From NCBI GenBank assembly GCA_949285775.1, contig CASEAD010000016.1:1-22896 (forward strand): a stretch of 22,896 bases of DNA, written 5' to 3'. The notes beneath the pieces are model-generated. The model was not told where the DNA came from. It saw only the letters and a list, made by a program, of their open reading frames with translations, and ran no database searches. A program made the position numbers and the translations under genes. Source of the stretch: an uncultured bacterium (lineage in GTDB: Bacteria > Bacillota_I > Bacilli_A > RF39 > UBA660). Within the stretch, counting starts at the first letter, position 1. Each line of letters begins with the position of its first letter. Positions 15,219 through 22,619 of the stretch are shown in pieces.

Positions 15219-15839
15219 ATGAACGAAGAAAACGTTAAAAACGACATTGTTACAGATGAAAATAACAATAACAAACCTGTAGAACAACAATCAAAATCAA
15301 AAAATGACAGACGTAACAATAACAGACGTCCTCGTCGTAACACTAGTTCTAAATCAAAAACTGATCTAGAAGAAAAAGTAATTGATATAAACCGTGTTAC
15401 AAAAGTTGTCAAAGGCGGTCGTAAAATGCGTTTCTCAGCTACTGTTGTAGTGGGAAATAGAAAAGGTAAAGTTGGTATTGGTACAGGAAAAGCCAACGAA
15501 ATGCCTGATGCAGTAAAGAAAGCAACCCAAGCTGCATCTAAAAATCTAATAAATATTGAATTAATTGATAATCGTACAATTTCACATGAAATCACTATGA
15601 AAGCCGGAGCAGTAAGAGTAATGCTAAAACCAGCTACAGAAGGTACTGGAGTTAAAGCAGGAGGTCCCGTTAGAGACGTACTTGAACTTGCTGGTGTTAA
15701 AGATGTCCTTTCAAAAAGTCTTGGTTCTAGCACTAAGATTAATATGGCTAGAGCAACATTAAATGCTTTAAAAGCTCAAAAAAGTCCAGCACACGTTGCT
15801 GAATTAAGAGGTAAAACTATAGAGGAGATTAGAGGATAA
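15219..15839 (+). CDS. rpsE: 30S ribosomal protein S5 with N-terminal extension
   Basis: S5 controls decoding accuracy and mRNA unwinding at the entry channel. The double-stranded RNA-binding fold starts at about residue 50 (DLEEKVIDINRVTKVVKGGR) and is followed by GVKAGGPVRDVLELAGV and the SLGSST block. It is 206 residues against about 166: the first ~49 form a disordered Asn/Lys/Arg-rich extension, acidic first and basic after residue 30, reminiscent of mycoplasma S5. The start is supported by AAGGAGG. The stop overlaps the rplO start by one base, because no rpmD (L30) lies between. Confidence 0.97.
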   Translation: MNEENVKNDIVTDENNNNKPVEQQSKSKNDRRNNNRRPRRNTSSKSKTDLEEKVIDINRVTKVVKGGRKMRFSATVVVGNRKGKVGIGTGKANEMPDAVKKATQAASKNLINIELIDNRTISHEITMKAGAVRVMLKPATEGTGVKAGGPVRDVLELAGVKDVLSKSLGSSTKINMARATLNALKAQKSPAHVAELRGKTIEEIRG

Positions 15840-16276
15840 TGAAGTTAAACGAATTACAACCAAATTATGGTTCTACTCACAAGAAAAAAAGAGTAGGACG
15901 CGGTGGAAAATATTCTAAGACAGCAGGTCGTGGAGAAAAAGGACAAAATGCCAGAAGTGGCGGTGGAGTAAGACCAGGATTTGAAGGAGGTCAACTACCA
16001 CTATTCAGAAGATTATCAAAAAGAGGATTCAATAATTACAAATTTAGAACTGTTTACGCTACAGTAAATGTTAGTGAACTAAACAGATTCGATGAAAACA
16101 CAATAGTTACACCAGAACTATTAATAGAAACTGGTTTAATAAAAAAAGAGTTAGATGGAATAAAAGTTTTAGGTAACGGAGAATTAACTAAAAAATTAAC
16201 TGTAAAAGCTAATAAATTCTCTACTACAGCAAAAACTAAAATAGAAAATATTGGTGGAAAAATAGAGGTGATTTAG
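15839..16276 (+). CDS. rplO: 50S ribosomal protein L15
   Basis: L15 is a late-assembling large-subunit protein with a long flexible Gly-rich N-terminal arm. The arm reads KKRVGRGGKYSKTAGRGEKG, followed by SGGGVRPGFEGGQLPLFRRL, and the C-terminal globular part ends IENIGGKIEVI. It has 145 residues. The ATG shares a base with the rpsE stop; the secY ribosome-binding site is inside its last codons. Confidence 0.97.
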   Translation: MKLNELQPNYGSTHKKKRVGRGGKYSKTAGRGEKGQNARSGGGVRPGFEGGQLPLFRRLSKRGFNNYKFRTVYATVNVSELNRFDENTIVTPELLIETGLIKKELDGIKVLGNGELTKKLTVKANKFSTTAKTKIENIGGKIEVI

Positions 16277-16277
16277 T

Positions 16278-17534
16278 ATGTTAAAGAACCTTAAGCTGAT
16301 ATTTAGTCCTAAGAATAAAGACATAAAGAAAAGAATAGGGTTTACCTTAATATGTTTACTTATTTTCGTTATAGGAACTACTATCCCTGTACCAGGAGTA
16401 ACATCTTTAAATGACGTTGATTTTGGAGATTTAGCTAATGCTATAACAGGTGGATCTTTACAAAGATTTTCTATCTTTGCTTTAGGCGTAATGCCTTACA
16501 TCTCCGCATCAATTATAACAGGATTACTTCAAATGGATATTATTCCATATTTTACAGAATTAAGAGATAGTGGACCCGCAGGAAGGCAAAAAATTAATCA
16601 AATAAATAGATACTTAGGAATTTTACTTGCTTTTATTGAGGGATTTGGAATGGCTTTTGCTTTTATAAGCAATGGCACTGCCTTAGAATATATTAGAATA
16701 GCCATTATCTTAACAGCAGGTACAGCATTCTTATTATGGTTAGGAGATAGAATAACCCAAAAAGGTATTGGTAATGGAATATCCTTATTAATTATGTCAG
16801 GTATTTTAATGACCATACCACAAATGTTTGTTGATACCTTTAATGCTTTAGTATTAGATAGTAGTAATTTATTTATTGGCATTATATCGTTTATAGTTTT
16901 TGTCCTAGTATACATTGCTATTATTGTAGCAGTTGTCTTTGTACAAGAATCAGAACGTAGAATCCCAATCCAATATTCTAACCAAACCTCATCATCATAT
17001 GGAGCAAAACAAAATTACATTCCATTTAAGTTAAATTCTGCAAATGTTATGCCTGTAATATTTGCCTCTGTAATATTTACAGTACCAACATTTATTGCAA
17101 GCCTAATGAATACAGAAAATGCCTTCGTAACATTTGTTACAAAATATGTAAACTATACTACTCCAACAGGATTTGCAGCTTATATTATCTTGATATTTGC
17201 CTTTAGTTTCTTCTATACATTTATTCAAGTAAACCCAGAAGAACTATCTAAAAACTTATCAAGACAAGGTGGATACATTCCAGGAATAAGACCTGGTAAA
17301 GAAACAGCTAAATACATAAAAACAGTATTAGGAAGAATTACTCTCATAGGAGCTCTATTTATTTCAATTATTGCCGGAATACCTATTATAGTATCTAGTT
17401 TTATGTCTACTAACCTACCATCATCAGTAAGCATCGGTGGTACAAGTATACTAATTATAGTAGGTGTTGCTCTAGAAACAATGAGACAACTTGAAAGTAG
17501 CTTAATGAATAGAAATTATAAAAAGAGGAGTTAA
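16278..17534 (+). CDS. secY: protein translocase channel subunit SecY
   Basis: SecY forms the membrane pore for protein export and insertion. The 418-residue sequence shows ten hydrophobic spans with a plug-side start (FVIGTTIPVPGV), the conserved ALGVMPYISASIITGLLQ in the second span, the QKGIGNGISLLI loop and the cytosolic loop LSRQGGYIPGIRPGKET that contacts SecA or the ribosome. It begins one base after rplO, with GAGGTGAT as its ribosome-binding site, and is followed by adk after 3 bases. The position is standard in Bacillota. Confidence 0.98.
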   Translation: MLKNLKLIFSPKNKDIKKRIGFTLICLLIFVIGTTIPVPGVTSLNDVDFGDLANAITGGSLQRFSIFALGVMPYISASIITGLLQMDIIPYFTELRDSGPAGRQKINQINRYLGILLAFIEGFGMAFAFISNGTALEYIRIAIILTAGTAFLLWLGDRITQKGIGNGISLLIMSGILMTIPQMFVDTFNALVLDSSNLFIGIISFIVFVLVYIAIIVAVVFVQESERRIPIQYSNQTSSSYGAKQNYIPFKLNSANVMPVIFASVIFTVPTFIASLMNTENAFVTFVTKYVNYTTPTGFAAYIILIFAFSFFYTFIQVNPEELSKNLSRQGGYIPGIRPGKETAKYIKTVLGRITLIGALFISIIAGIPIIVSSFMSTNLPSSVSIGGTSILIIVGVALETMRQLESSLMNRNYKKRS

Positions 17535-17537
17535 ATA

Positions 17538-18212
17538 ATGAAAAATATAATTCTTATTGCCCCTCCAGCATCTGGAAAGGGGACACAATCTAAACTAATA
17601 AGCAAAGCTTATAACATACCTCATATATCTACAGGTGACTTGCTTCGTGATGAAGTAAATTCTGGAAGTGCCTATGGTAAAATGATAAAATATGAAATGG
17701 ATAGCGGTAATCTTATTAGTGATGATTATATTGTTAATTTACTAAGAAATAGAATTAACAGAGTAGATTGTAATAATGGTTATATACTAGATGGATATCC
17801 CCGTAATGTAGAACAAGCAAAAATATATGATAACATGCTATTTGATTTAAGAAAAGAAATAGGCGTAGTAATATTCTTAGATATAGATAAAGAACTAGCT
17901 CTTAAAAGAACTTTAACTAGATTAATATGTTCATCATGTTTTGCAAGCTATAACACAAGTGTTCCAGAATTAAGACCTAAAAATGAAGGATTCTGTGATA
18001 AATGTGGACATCCATTAAGACCAAGAGGTGAAGATAACGAAGAAACATTCCCTATAGTTTTCAATAACTTTATGGAACAAATCTATCCCCTTCTTGAGTA
18101 TTATCGCCAAAAAGGATTATTAGAAGTAATAAAAATTACAGAATATGATACTGTAGAAGATGTATTCAACAAGATTAAAACAGTAATTGATAATGAGGAG
18201 AATAATCAATGA
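17538..18212 (+). CDS. adk: adenylate kinase (first copy)
   Basis: Adenylate kinase interconverts AMP + ATP and 2 ADP. The 224-residue protein has the P-loop APPASGKGTQ (the first and fourth positions of the usual GxPGxGKGT are Ala), STGD with Thr32, DGYPRN with Arg89, and a zinc LID with four Cys (131, 134, 153, 156). Arginines equivalent to Escherichia coli R36, R88, R119, R123 and R156 are present; the R167 position is Val174. The stop is TGA, the only one in the window, and shares ATGA with the next start. Reading through it would add only three residues before TAA. Confidence 0.95.
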   Translation: MKNIILIAPPASGKGTQSKLISKAYNIPHISTGDLLRDEVNSGSAYGKMIKYEMDSGNLISDDYIVNLLRNRINRVDCNNGYILDGYPRNVEQAKIYDNMLFDLRKEIGVVIFLDIDKELALKRTLTRLICSSCFASYNTSVPELRPKNEGFCDKCGHPLRPRGEDNEETFPIVFNNFMEQIYPLLEYYRQKGLLEVIKITEYDTVEDVFNKIKTVIDNEENNQ

Positions 18213-18865
18213 AAAATATAATCTTTATCGCACCACCAGCCGCTGGTAAAGGAACCCAATCTAAATTAGTTAGCCAAGCCTATAACATTCCTCATATATC
18301 CATAGGAGATATAATGAGAAGTGCAAGAGATCCTAATACAGAAATAGGCAAAATTATAATTAAATGTCAAGATGAAAGAAAACTTGTTCCCCTTGATATA
18401 ACTCTTAATCTATTAAAAACAAGAATTGCTAAAGAAGATTGCAATAATGGCTATATACTAGATGGGTTTCCTAGAAATTTAGAACAAGCTTATGAGTATG
18501 AAAAAATTCTAAAATCTCTAAACAAAGAAATAGGAGTAGTAATATTTCTAGATATCGATAAAAATCTAGCACTAGAAAGAACCTTAAGTCGTATGATATG
18601 CCCAAGTTGTGGTGCGACATATAACTTATTAAATGAGGAATTAAAACCTAAAAAAGAAGGAATATGTGATAAATGTAATAGTAATTTAACAACAAGAACA
18701 GATGACAATAAAAACACATTTATTAAAGGCTTTAATACATATATGAAAGAAACATTACCTTTAATTGAATATTATCAAAATAAAGGTGTATTAAAAATAA
18801 TAAAAGTAAACAAAAATAAGAGTATACAAGATATATTTAATCAAATAAAAGAAATTATCAGTTAA
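18209..18865 (+). CDS. second adenylate kinase-like protein, tandem duplicate
   Basis: This 218-residue paralog is nearly identical to the first copy near its start (IAPPAAGKGTQSKL, AYNIPHIS, DCNNGYILDG) and keeps the four zinc Cys at the same residue numbers (131, 134, 153, 156). It differs in the AMP site: the conserved Thr of STGD is Ile32. The R167 equivalent is Gly174. Overlap of 4 bases with the first copy indicates coupling. It occupies the place usually held by map. It may have another nucleotide preference or be a regulatory partner; catalytic activity is likely but not certain. Confidence 0.88.
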   Translation: MKNIIFIAPPAAGKGTQSKLVSQAYNIPHISIGDIMRSARDPNTEIGKIIIKCQDERKLVPLDITLNLLKTRIAKEDCNNGYILDGFPRNLEQAYEYEKILKSLNKEIGVVIFLDIDKNLALERTLSRMICPSCGATYNLLNEELKPKKEGICDKCNSNLTTRTDDNKNTFIKGFNTYMKETLPLIEYYQNKGVLKIIKVNKNKSIQDIFNQIKEIIS

Positions 18866-18933
18866 ATCATTTATATGCAAAACTGAGTATCATAATAATA
18901 TATAGGTGATTAAACAAACAGGAGATGATAAAT

Positions 18934-19152
18934 GTGAGTAAAAGCGACGTAATAGAAGCAAATGGTAAAGTATTAGATATCTTACCAGGCGGAAAATTTA
19001 AAGTTGAGCTTGAAGGTGGTCACATAGTAGAAGCCCATGTTTCTGGTAAAATGCGCGTAAATAATATACGTATCTTACCAGGTGATACAGTTGTTGTGGA
19101 ATTATCACCTTATGATTTAACACATGGGCGTATAGTTTATAATAAGAAATAG
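18934..19152 (+). CDS. infA: translation initiation factor IF-1
   Basis: IF-1 blocks the A site during initiation. The S1/OB-fold sequence SKSDVIEANGKVLDILPGGKF, HVSGKMRVNNIRILPGD and DLTHGRIVY is unmistakable. I choose GTG 18934, giving the canonical 72 residues with GGAG (18921-18924) 9 bases upstream; an ATG at 18925 touches that GGAG and is unlikely to be used. The 68-base gap before it is the largest inside the operon but shows no convincing promoter. Confidence 0.96.
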   Translation: MSKSDVIEANGKVLDILPGGKFKVELEGGHIVEAHVSGKMRVNNIRILPGDTVVVELSPYDLTHGRIVYNKK

Positions 19153-19162
19153 GAGGAATATT

Positions 19163-19276
19163 ATGAAAAAAAGACCGTCAGTCAAACCTATTTGTGATAA
19201 ATGCAAACTAATAAAAAGAAATGGTAAAGTTATGGTAATTTGTGAAAATCCAAAACATAAACAAATACAAGGTTAA
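19163..19276 (+). CDS. rpmJ: 50S ribosomal protein L36
   Basis: This 37-codon gene encodes a zinc-ribbon protein: MKKRPSVKPICDKC, then KVMVICENPKHKQIQG. Cys11, Cys14, Cys27 and His32 are the metal ligands, so this is the zinc-binding form. AGGAGG lies before the ATG; the gene fits between infA and rpsM as usual. Confidence 0.97.
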   Translation: MKKRPSVKPICDKCKLIKRNGKVMVICENPKHKQIQG

Positions 19277-19292
19277 TAGGAGGAATTAATAT

Positions 19293-19661
19293 ATGGCACG
19301 TATAAAAGGAATTGATATACCAAATGATAAAAGAATTGAGATCGCTTTAACTTATATCTTTGGTATTGGAAGAAGTAGATCTAAAACTATTCTAAAAGAT
19401 GCTGGTGTTGACTTAAATAAAAAGACTAAAGATTTATCTGAAGCAGAACTTGCTAGTATCAGAAAAGAAATAGATAAATATGAACTAGAAGGCGATTTAA
19501 GAAGAGATGTAGCAATGAGTATAAAATCTCATATAGAAATGAAAAACTTTAGAGGTGATCGCCACAAGAAGAAATTACCAGTAAGAGGACAAAGAACTAA
19601 TAGAAATGCTGTTACTGCTAGAGGCGGTAAGAAAAAAGTTGTTGCTAATAAGAAAAAATAA
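19293..19661 (+). CDS. rpsM: 30S ribosomal protein S13
   Basis: S13 is in the subunit head and bridges to L5. MARIKGIDIPNDKRIEIALTY, the GIGRSRSKTIL helix-hairpin motif, EGDLRRDVAMSIK and LPVRGQRTNRNAVTARGG are all present. It has 122 residues with a Lys-rich end. Confidence 0.98.
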   Translation: MARIKGIDIPNDKRIEIALTYIFGIGRSRSKTILKDAGVDLNKKTKDLSEAELASIRKEIDKYELEGDLRRDVAMSIKSHIEMKNFRGDRHKKKLPVRGQRTNRNAVTARGGKKKVVANKKK

Positions 19662-19685
19662 TAACTAATAAGGAGGTTAACTTAT

Positions 19686-20081
19686 ATGGCAAGTGGAAAA
19701 TATAATGCAAGAAAACGTAAAACTAAAAAGAATATTCCTAATGGTGTAGTACATATACGTTCTACATTTAACAATACCGTAGTAACAATTACAGATATTG
19801 ATGGGAATACAGTATGTTGGGCATCAAGTGGTACCCAAGGAATTAAAGGTAGCAAAAAATCTACAGCCTATGCCGCTCAAAAAAGTGCTGAAGTAGCCGC
19901 TCAAAAAGCTGTTGAGATGGTAGGAATGAAAAGTGTAGAAGTAAAAGTAAAAGGATTAGGTCAAGGACGTGAAACTGCTATTCGTGCATTAACTGCAGCA
20001 GGCCTTGAAGTAACAAAAATTGAAGATGTAACACCAATTCCACACAATGGATGTCGTCCACCAAAACAACGTCGTGGATAA
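19686..20081 (+). CDS. rpsK: 30S ribosomal protein S11
   Basis: S11 lies on the platform near the mRNA exit. Conserved blocks include GVVHIRSTFNNTVVTITD, SSGTQGIKGSKKSTAYAAQ, VKGLGQGRETAIRAL and the end PHNGCRPPKQRRG. Length is 131 residues. Confidence 0.98.
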   Translation: MASGKYNARKRKTKKNIPNGVVHIRSTFNNTVVTITDIDGNTVCWASSGTQGIKGSKKSTAYAAQKSAEVAAQKAVEMVGMKSVEVKVKGLGQGRETAIRALTAAGLEVTKIEDVTPIPHNGCRPPKQRRG

Positions 20082-20102
20082 TAGGAAAGGGAGTGTGTTA
20101 AA

Positions 20103-21059
20103 ATGTTGAAGTTTGAAAAACCTGAATATAAAGTAACAGAATATATTGAAAGTGATAACTATGGAAAATTTGAAATTGAACCATTAGAAAGAGGATTTGG
20201 TACAACCCTAGGTAACGCTTTAAGAAGAGTAATGCTATCATCTTTACCAGGAGACGCTATTACTAGTGTTAAAATTGATGGTGTTGCTCATGAATTTCAA
20301 AAGATTGATGGTGTAATTGAAGACGTAACTGCAATAGTTCTTAATTTAAAAAGTGTAGTTATAAAAAATCATTCTGATGATTACAGTTTAATATTGAGAT
20401 TAAGCGCTGACACAGAAGGAGTAGTTACAGCAGGAGATATTGAAGCAGATGCTGATATTGAAATATTAAATCCCGATCAAATAATTTGTACTTTGGCCTC
20501 AGGTGGAAGCATAAATATGGAAATGACTATTGGTAATGGTCGTGGATATACTAGAGCAGAAGAAAACAAGGTATTGTATGGAGATAATGCTAAACAAAAT
20601 GTTATATTTATTGATAGTCTATATGCACCAATAGAAAGAATCAATTACGAAGTAGAATCTGCCCGTGTAGGACAAGACAATAACTATGATAAATTAATTC
20701 TAGAAGTATGGACAAACGGTGCAATTACTCCAGAAGAAGCAGTAGCACTTGCAAGTAGAATCATAATAGAACATTTTGAAATATTAGCAGACCTAAATGA
20801 AATCGCTGATGAAACAGGACTAATGAGCTCTAAAGCAGAAGATCCTAATCAAAAGATATTAGAAACTTCAATAGATGATTTAGACTTATCAGTAAGAGCA
20901 TATAACTGTTTAAAAAGAGCAGGCATACTTACATTACACGATTTAATTGATAAGAGTGAAAACGAAATGATGAAAATCCGTAATTTAGGTAAAAAATCAT
21001 TAAAAGAAGTTATTGATAAAGTAAAAAGTATGGGCTTAAACTTTAGAGATGAAGACTAA
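20103..21059 (+). CDS. rpoA: DNA-directed RNA polymerase subunit alpha
   Basis: Alpha dimerises to nucleate RNA polymerase assembly. The N-terminal domain shows EPLERGFGTTLGNALRRVML and the GYTRAEEN loop. After a short linker, the C-terminal domain (from about residue 258) reads LSVRAYNCLKRAGI, including the Arg and Asn-Cys-Leu-Lys residues that contact UP-element DNA, and RNLGKKSLKEV. It has 318 residues. An intact C-terminal domain fits the A-tracts seen upstream of the operon promoter. Confidence 0.98.
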   Translation: MLKFEKPEYKVTEYIESDNYGKFEIEPLERGFGTTLGNALRRVMLSSLPGDAITSVKIDGVAHEFQKIDGVIEDVTAIVLNLKSVVIKNHSDDYSLILRLSADTEGVVTAGDIEADADIEILNPDQIICTLASGGSINMEMTIGNGRGYTRAEENKVLYGDNAKQNVIFIDSLYAPIERINYEVESARVGQDNNYDKLILEVWTNGAITPEEAVALASRIIIEHFEILADLNEIADETGLMSSKAEDPNQKILETSIDDLDLSVRAYNCLKRAGILTLHDLIDKSENEMMKIRNLGKKSLKEVIDKVKSMGLNFRDED

Positions 21060-21073
21060 GATAGGAGGATAAT

Positions 21074-21415
21074 ATGGCTTATAGAAAATTAGGAAGAGAT
21101 AATAAACACAGAAAAAGTATGTTAGCAAGCCTAACTAAACAACTTATCTTAAAAGAGCGTATCACTACTACAGAAACAAGAGCTAAAGAAGTAAGAAAAA
21201 GCTTTGATAAAATGATTAGTTATGGCAAAAAGAATACTTTACTATCAAGAAGACAAGCTTTAGCATTCTTACATAATGATGAAGAATGTGTAAACAAAGT
21301 ATTTAATGACCTAGCACCACGTTATGCCGAAAGAAGTGGTGGCTATACTAGAATCATTAAAACAACAGAAAGAAAAGGAGATAACGCCTTAATGGTTATC
21401 TTAGAATTAGTATAA
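21074..21415 (+). CDS. rplQ: 50S ribosomal protein L17
   Basis: L17 lies at the base of the large subunit near the tunnel exit. The 113-residue protein starts MAYRKLGRDNKHRKSMLASL and has ITTTETRAKEVR and RSGGYTRIIKT. It is the last gene of the operon, with a terminator starting in its stop codon. Confidence 0.98.
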   Translation: MAYRKLGRDNKHRKSMLASLTKQLILKERITTTETRAKEVRKSFDKMISYGKKNTLLSRRQALAFLHNDEECVNKVFNDLAPRYAERSGGYTRIIKTTERKGDNALMVILELV

Positions 21416-21444
21416 AGACTTCTAATGAAGTTTTTTTTCTTTTT
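21415..21444 (+). terminator. terminator of the ribosomal operon
   Basis: A hairpin AAGACTTC-TAAT-GAAGTTTT (one G-U pair) runs into eight T, a C and five more T. This is a classical intrinsic terminator right after rplQ. Confidence 0.9.
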
Positions 21445-21446
21445 AC

Positions 21447-21476
21447 TAGACACAATAGCTATATGTATAGTATAAT
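21447..21476 (+). promoter_or_regulatory. promoter of the interrupted membrane gene
   Basis: TAGACA (21447-21452), an 18-base spacer and TATAAT (21471-21476), followed by AAGGAGG before the ATG at 21498. The promoter begins directly after the terminator T-tract. Confidence 0.7.
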
Positions 21477-21497
21477 ATAACACATAAGGAGGATATA

Positions 21498-22172
21498 ATG
21501 AACCAAAAAATAACATATCTAGAAAATGGAAGAATAAAAGTGGAAACAGATGAAGGCTCTAAAGAAATAGAAGCATATTCTAATACAGAGGAAATATTAA
21601 GAGAAGAGAATAAATTAGAAGCCATTGATAATCAAATAAATTTTTTGAATAAGCAATATGAACAACAATACTATAAGTTTGCTAAGTTTCTTAAATATTC
21701 TTCATTGCTACATAAAGGAATGTAGGGAAAGTTAGATAAGACAGAAGATAAAGAAAATTATAAATTATTTAGTATATTAGGGTTGTGTTTTTGGGGTATA
21801 CTTTTAATTATATATATTTGTGGATGGTATTTTGTTAATTTTGTATGTGCAAATTTGTTTGGTTCTATATTTTTGATGACTTATATGCTTGCTCACTGTA
21901 GTATATATGACCATTTTGCTAAAAAAATAAATAAGACAATCGATTTAATAGATTTATATTCAGCTGAAAAAGAAAAACTAGAAAAAATCATAGAAGAGTT
22001 ATCAAAAAAGCAAATAAAAAAACAATATAAAACAGAAGTCAAAGAAAAAACAATATATGATGAAGAAGAATTAAGTAATATAATAGATGTTATCCGTAGT
22101 AATACAAAGAAAACACATAAAACTAAGCCTAAAACAAGAACCCTAAGAAAAAATACCTATAATAATAAGTAA
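21498..22172 (+). pseudogene. two-helix membrane coiled-coil protein interrupted by in-frame TAG
   Basis: One reading frame of 224 codons is open from ATG 21498 to TAA 22172 except for TAG at 21723-21725 (codon 76). Before the stop lies a soluble, Glu-rich coiled coil (about 25-70). After it come two membrane spans (about 91-113 and 116-137) and a second charged helix (146-200). The whole has the same coil, membrane hairpin, coil plan as the three genes at 2494-4258. No ribosome-binding site precedes a restart. TAG is a genuine stop in eight other genes here, so a nonsense mutation or sequence error is most likely; suppression is possible. The strong promoter and AAGGAGG are intact, suggesting a recent lesion. 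Confidence 0.65.
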
Positions 22173-22180
22173 GTATTTTT
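22149..22180 (+). terminator. weak AT-rich terminator candidate
   Basis: AAAAATAC (22149-22156) pairs with GTATTTTT (22173-22180) over a 16-base loop. All but one pair is A-T, so it would be weak; it follows the stop codon of the gene ending at 22172. Confidence 0.3.
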
Positions 22181-22195
22181 ATCATATATTTAACT

Positions 22196-22576
22196 ATGAA
22201 TAATGATATAAATGATAGATTAAAAGAATTAAAAATAGAAGATATAGTATGGATAATATATATAGGCATAATAGGCTTATCATTATATGCTAATAATGTA
22301 GAAAGACACTATTTTATATATAAAGATATAATAAGTAAAAAACTATATCAAAAAATAATGATATTAATATTTGGTATAGTATTCATAATATATCTATATT
22401 TTGCTATAAGTACATATAAATCAGTATTAAAATTAAATAATAAAGATAGTTATAATAAAATAAAATTTACTTATTTATCATTTATAGGTTCATTACTAAT
22501 ATTAATAAGTGGTGCCATATTTTTATATATTGCAATTAACGATGAAGAAATAGAAACAGAAATAGCCTTTAGCTAG
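22196..22576 (+). CDS. small three-helix membrane protein, function unknown
   Basis: I do not recognise this 126-residue protein. It has a short charged N-terminus, three hydrophobic spans (about 15-33, 54-73 and 92-113) with Lys/Asn loops, and an acidic end. No Shine-Dalgarno sequence precedes the ATG, so it may be poorly translated or leaderless; TATAAT at 22158-22163 is a possible -10 without a clear -35. Its codon use is extremely AT-rich. The frame is long enough and hydrophobic enough to look real, but the start is uncertain. Confidence 0.6.
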   Translation: MNNDINDRLKELKIEDIVWIIYIGIIGLSLYANNVERHYFIYKDIISKKLYQKIMILIFGIVFIIYLYFAISTYKSVLKLNNKDSYNKIKFTYLSFIGSLLILISGAIFLYIAINDEEIETEIAFS

Positions 22577-22592
22577 TATAAATAAAAAAAAT

Positions 22593-22615
22593 ACCTATAT
22601 AATTTAATAGGTGAT
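22593..22615 (+). promoter_or_regulatory. hairpin over the ribosome-binding site of the SOD-like gene
   Basis: ACCTAT (22593-22598) pairs with ATAGGT (22607-22612) across an 8-base loop, covering half of the AGGTGAT ribosome-binding site (22609-22615). TATAAT (22598-22603) within it may be a -10; if that is used, the transcript would start too late to include the hairpin, so both roles cannot hold for the same RNA. Confidence 0.35.
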
Positions 22616-22619
22616 AAAT

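Noticed and set aside
15200..15733. Long minus-strand open frame opposite rpsE
   Set aside because: It is the antisense shadow of a certain ribosomal gene, without ribosome-binding site or recognisable protein features.
18906..18941. Eleven-codon mini-frame before infA starting at GTG 18906
   Set aside because: It has no convincing ribosome-binding site or homology, and is expected by chance; IF-1 has its own GGAG.
21723..21725. General reassignment of TAG to an amino acid
   Set aside because: TAG ends eight other genes at their expected lengths, including S10, S19, L5, L15, IF-1 and Spo0A.
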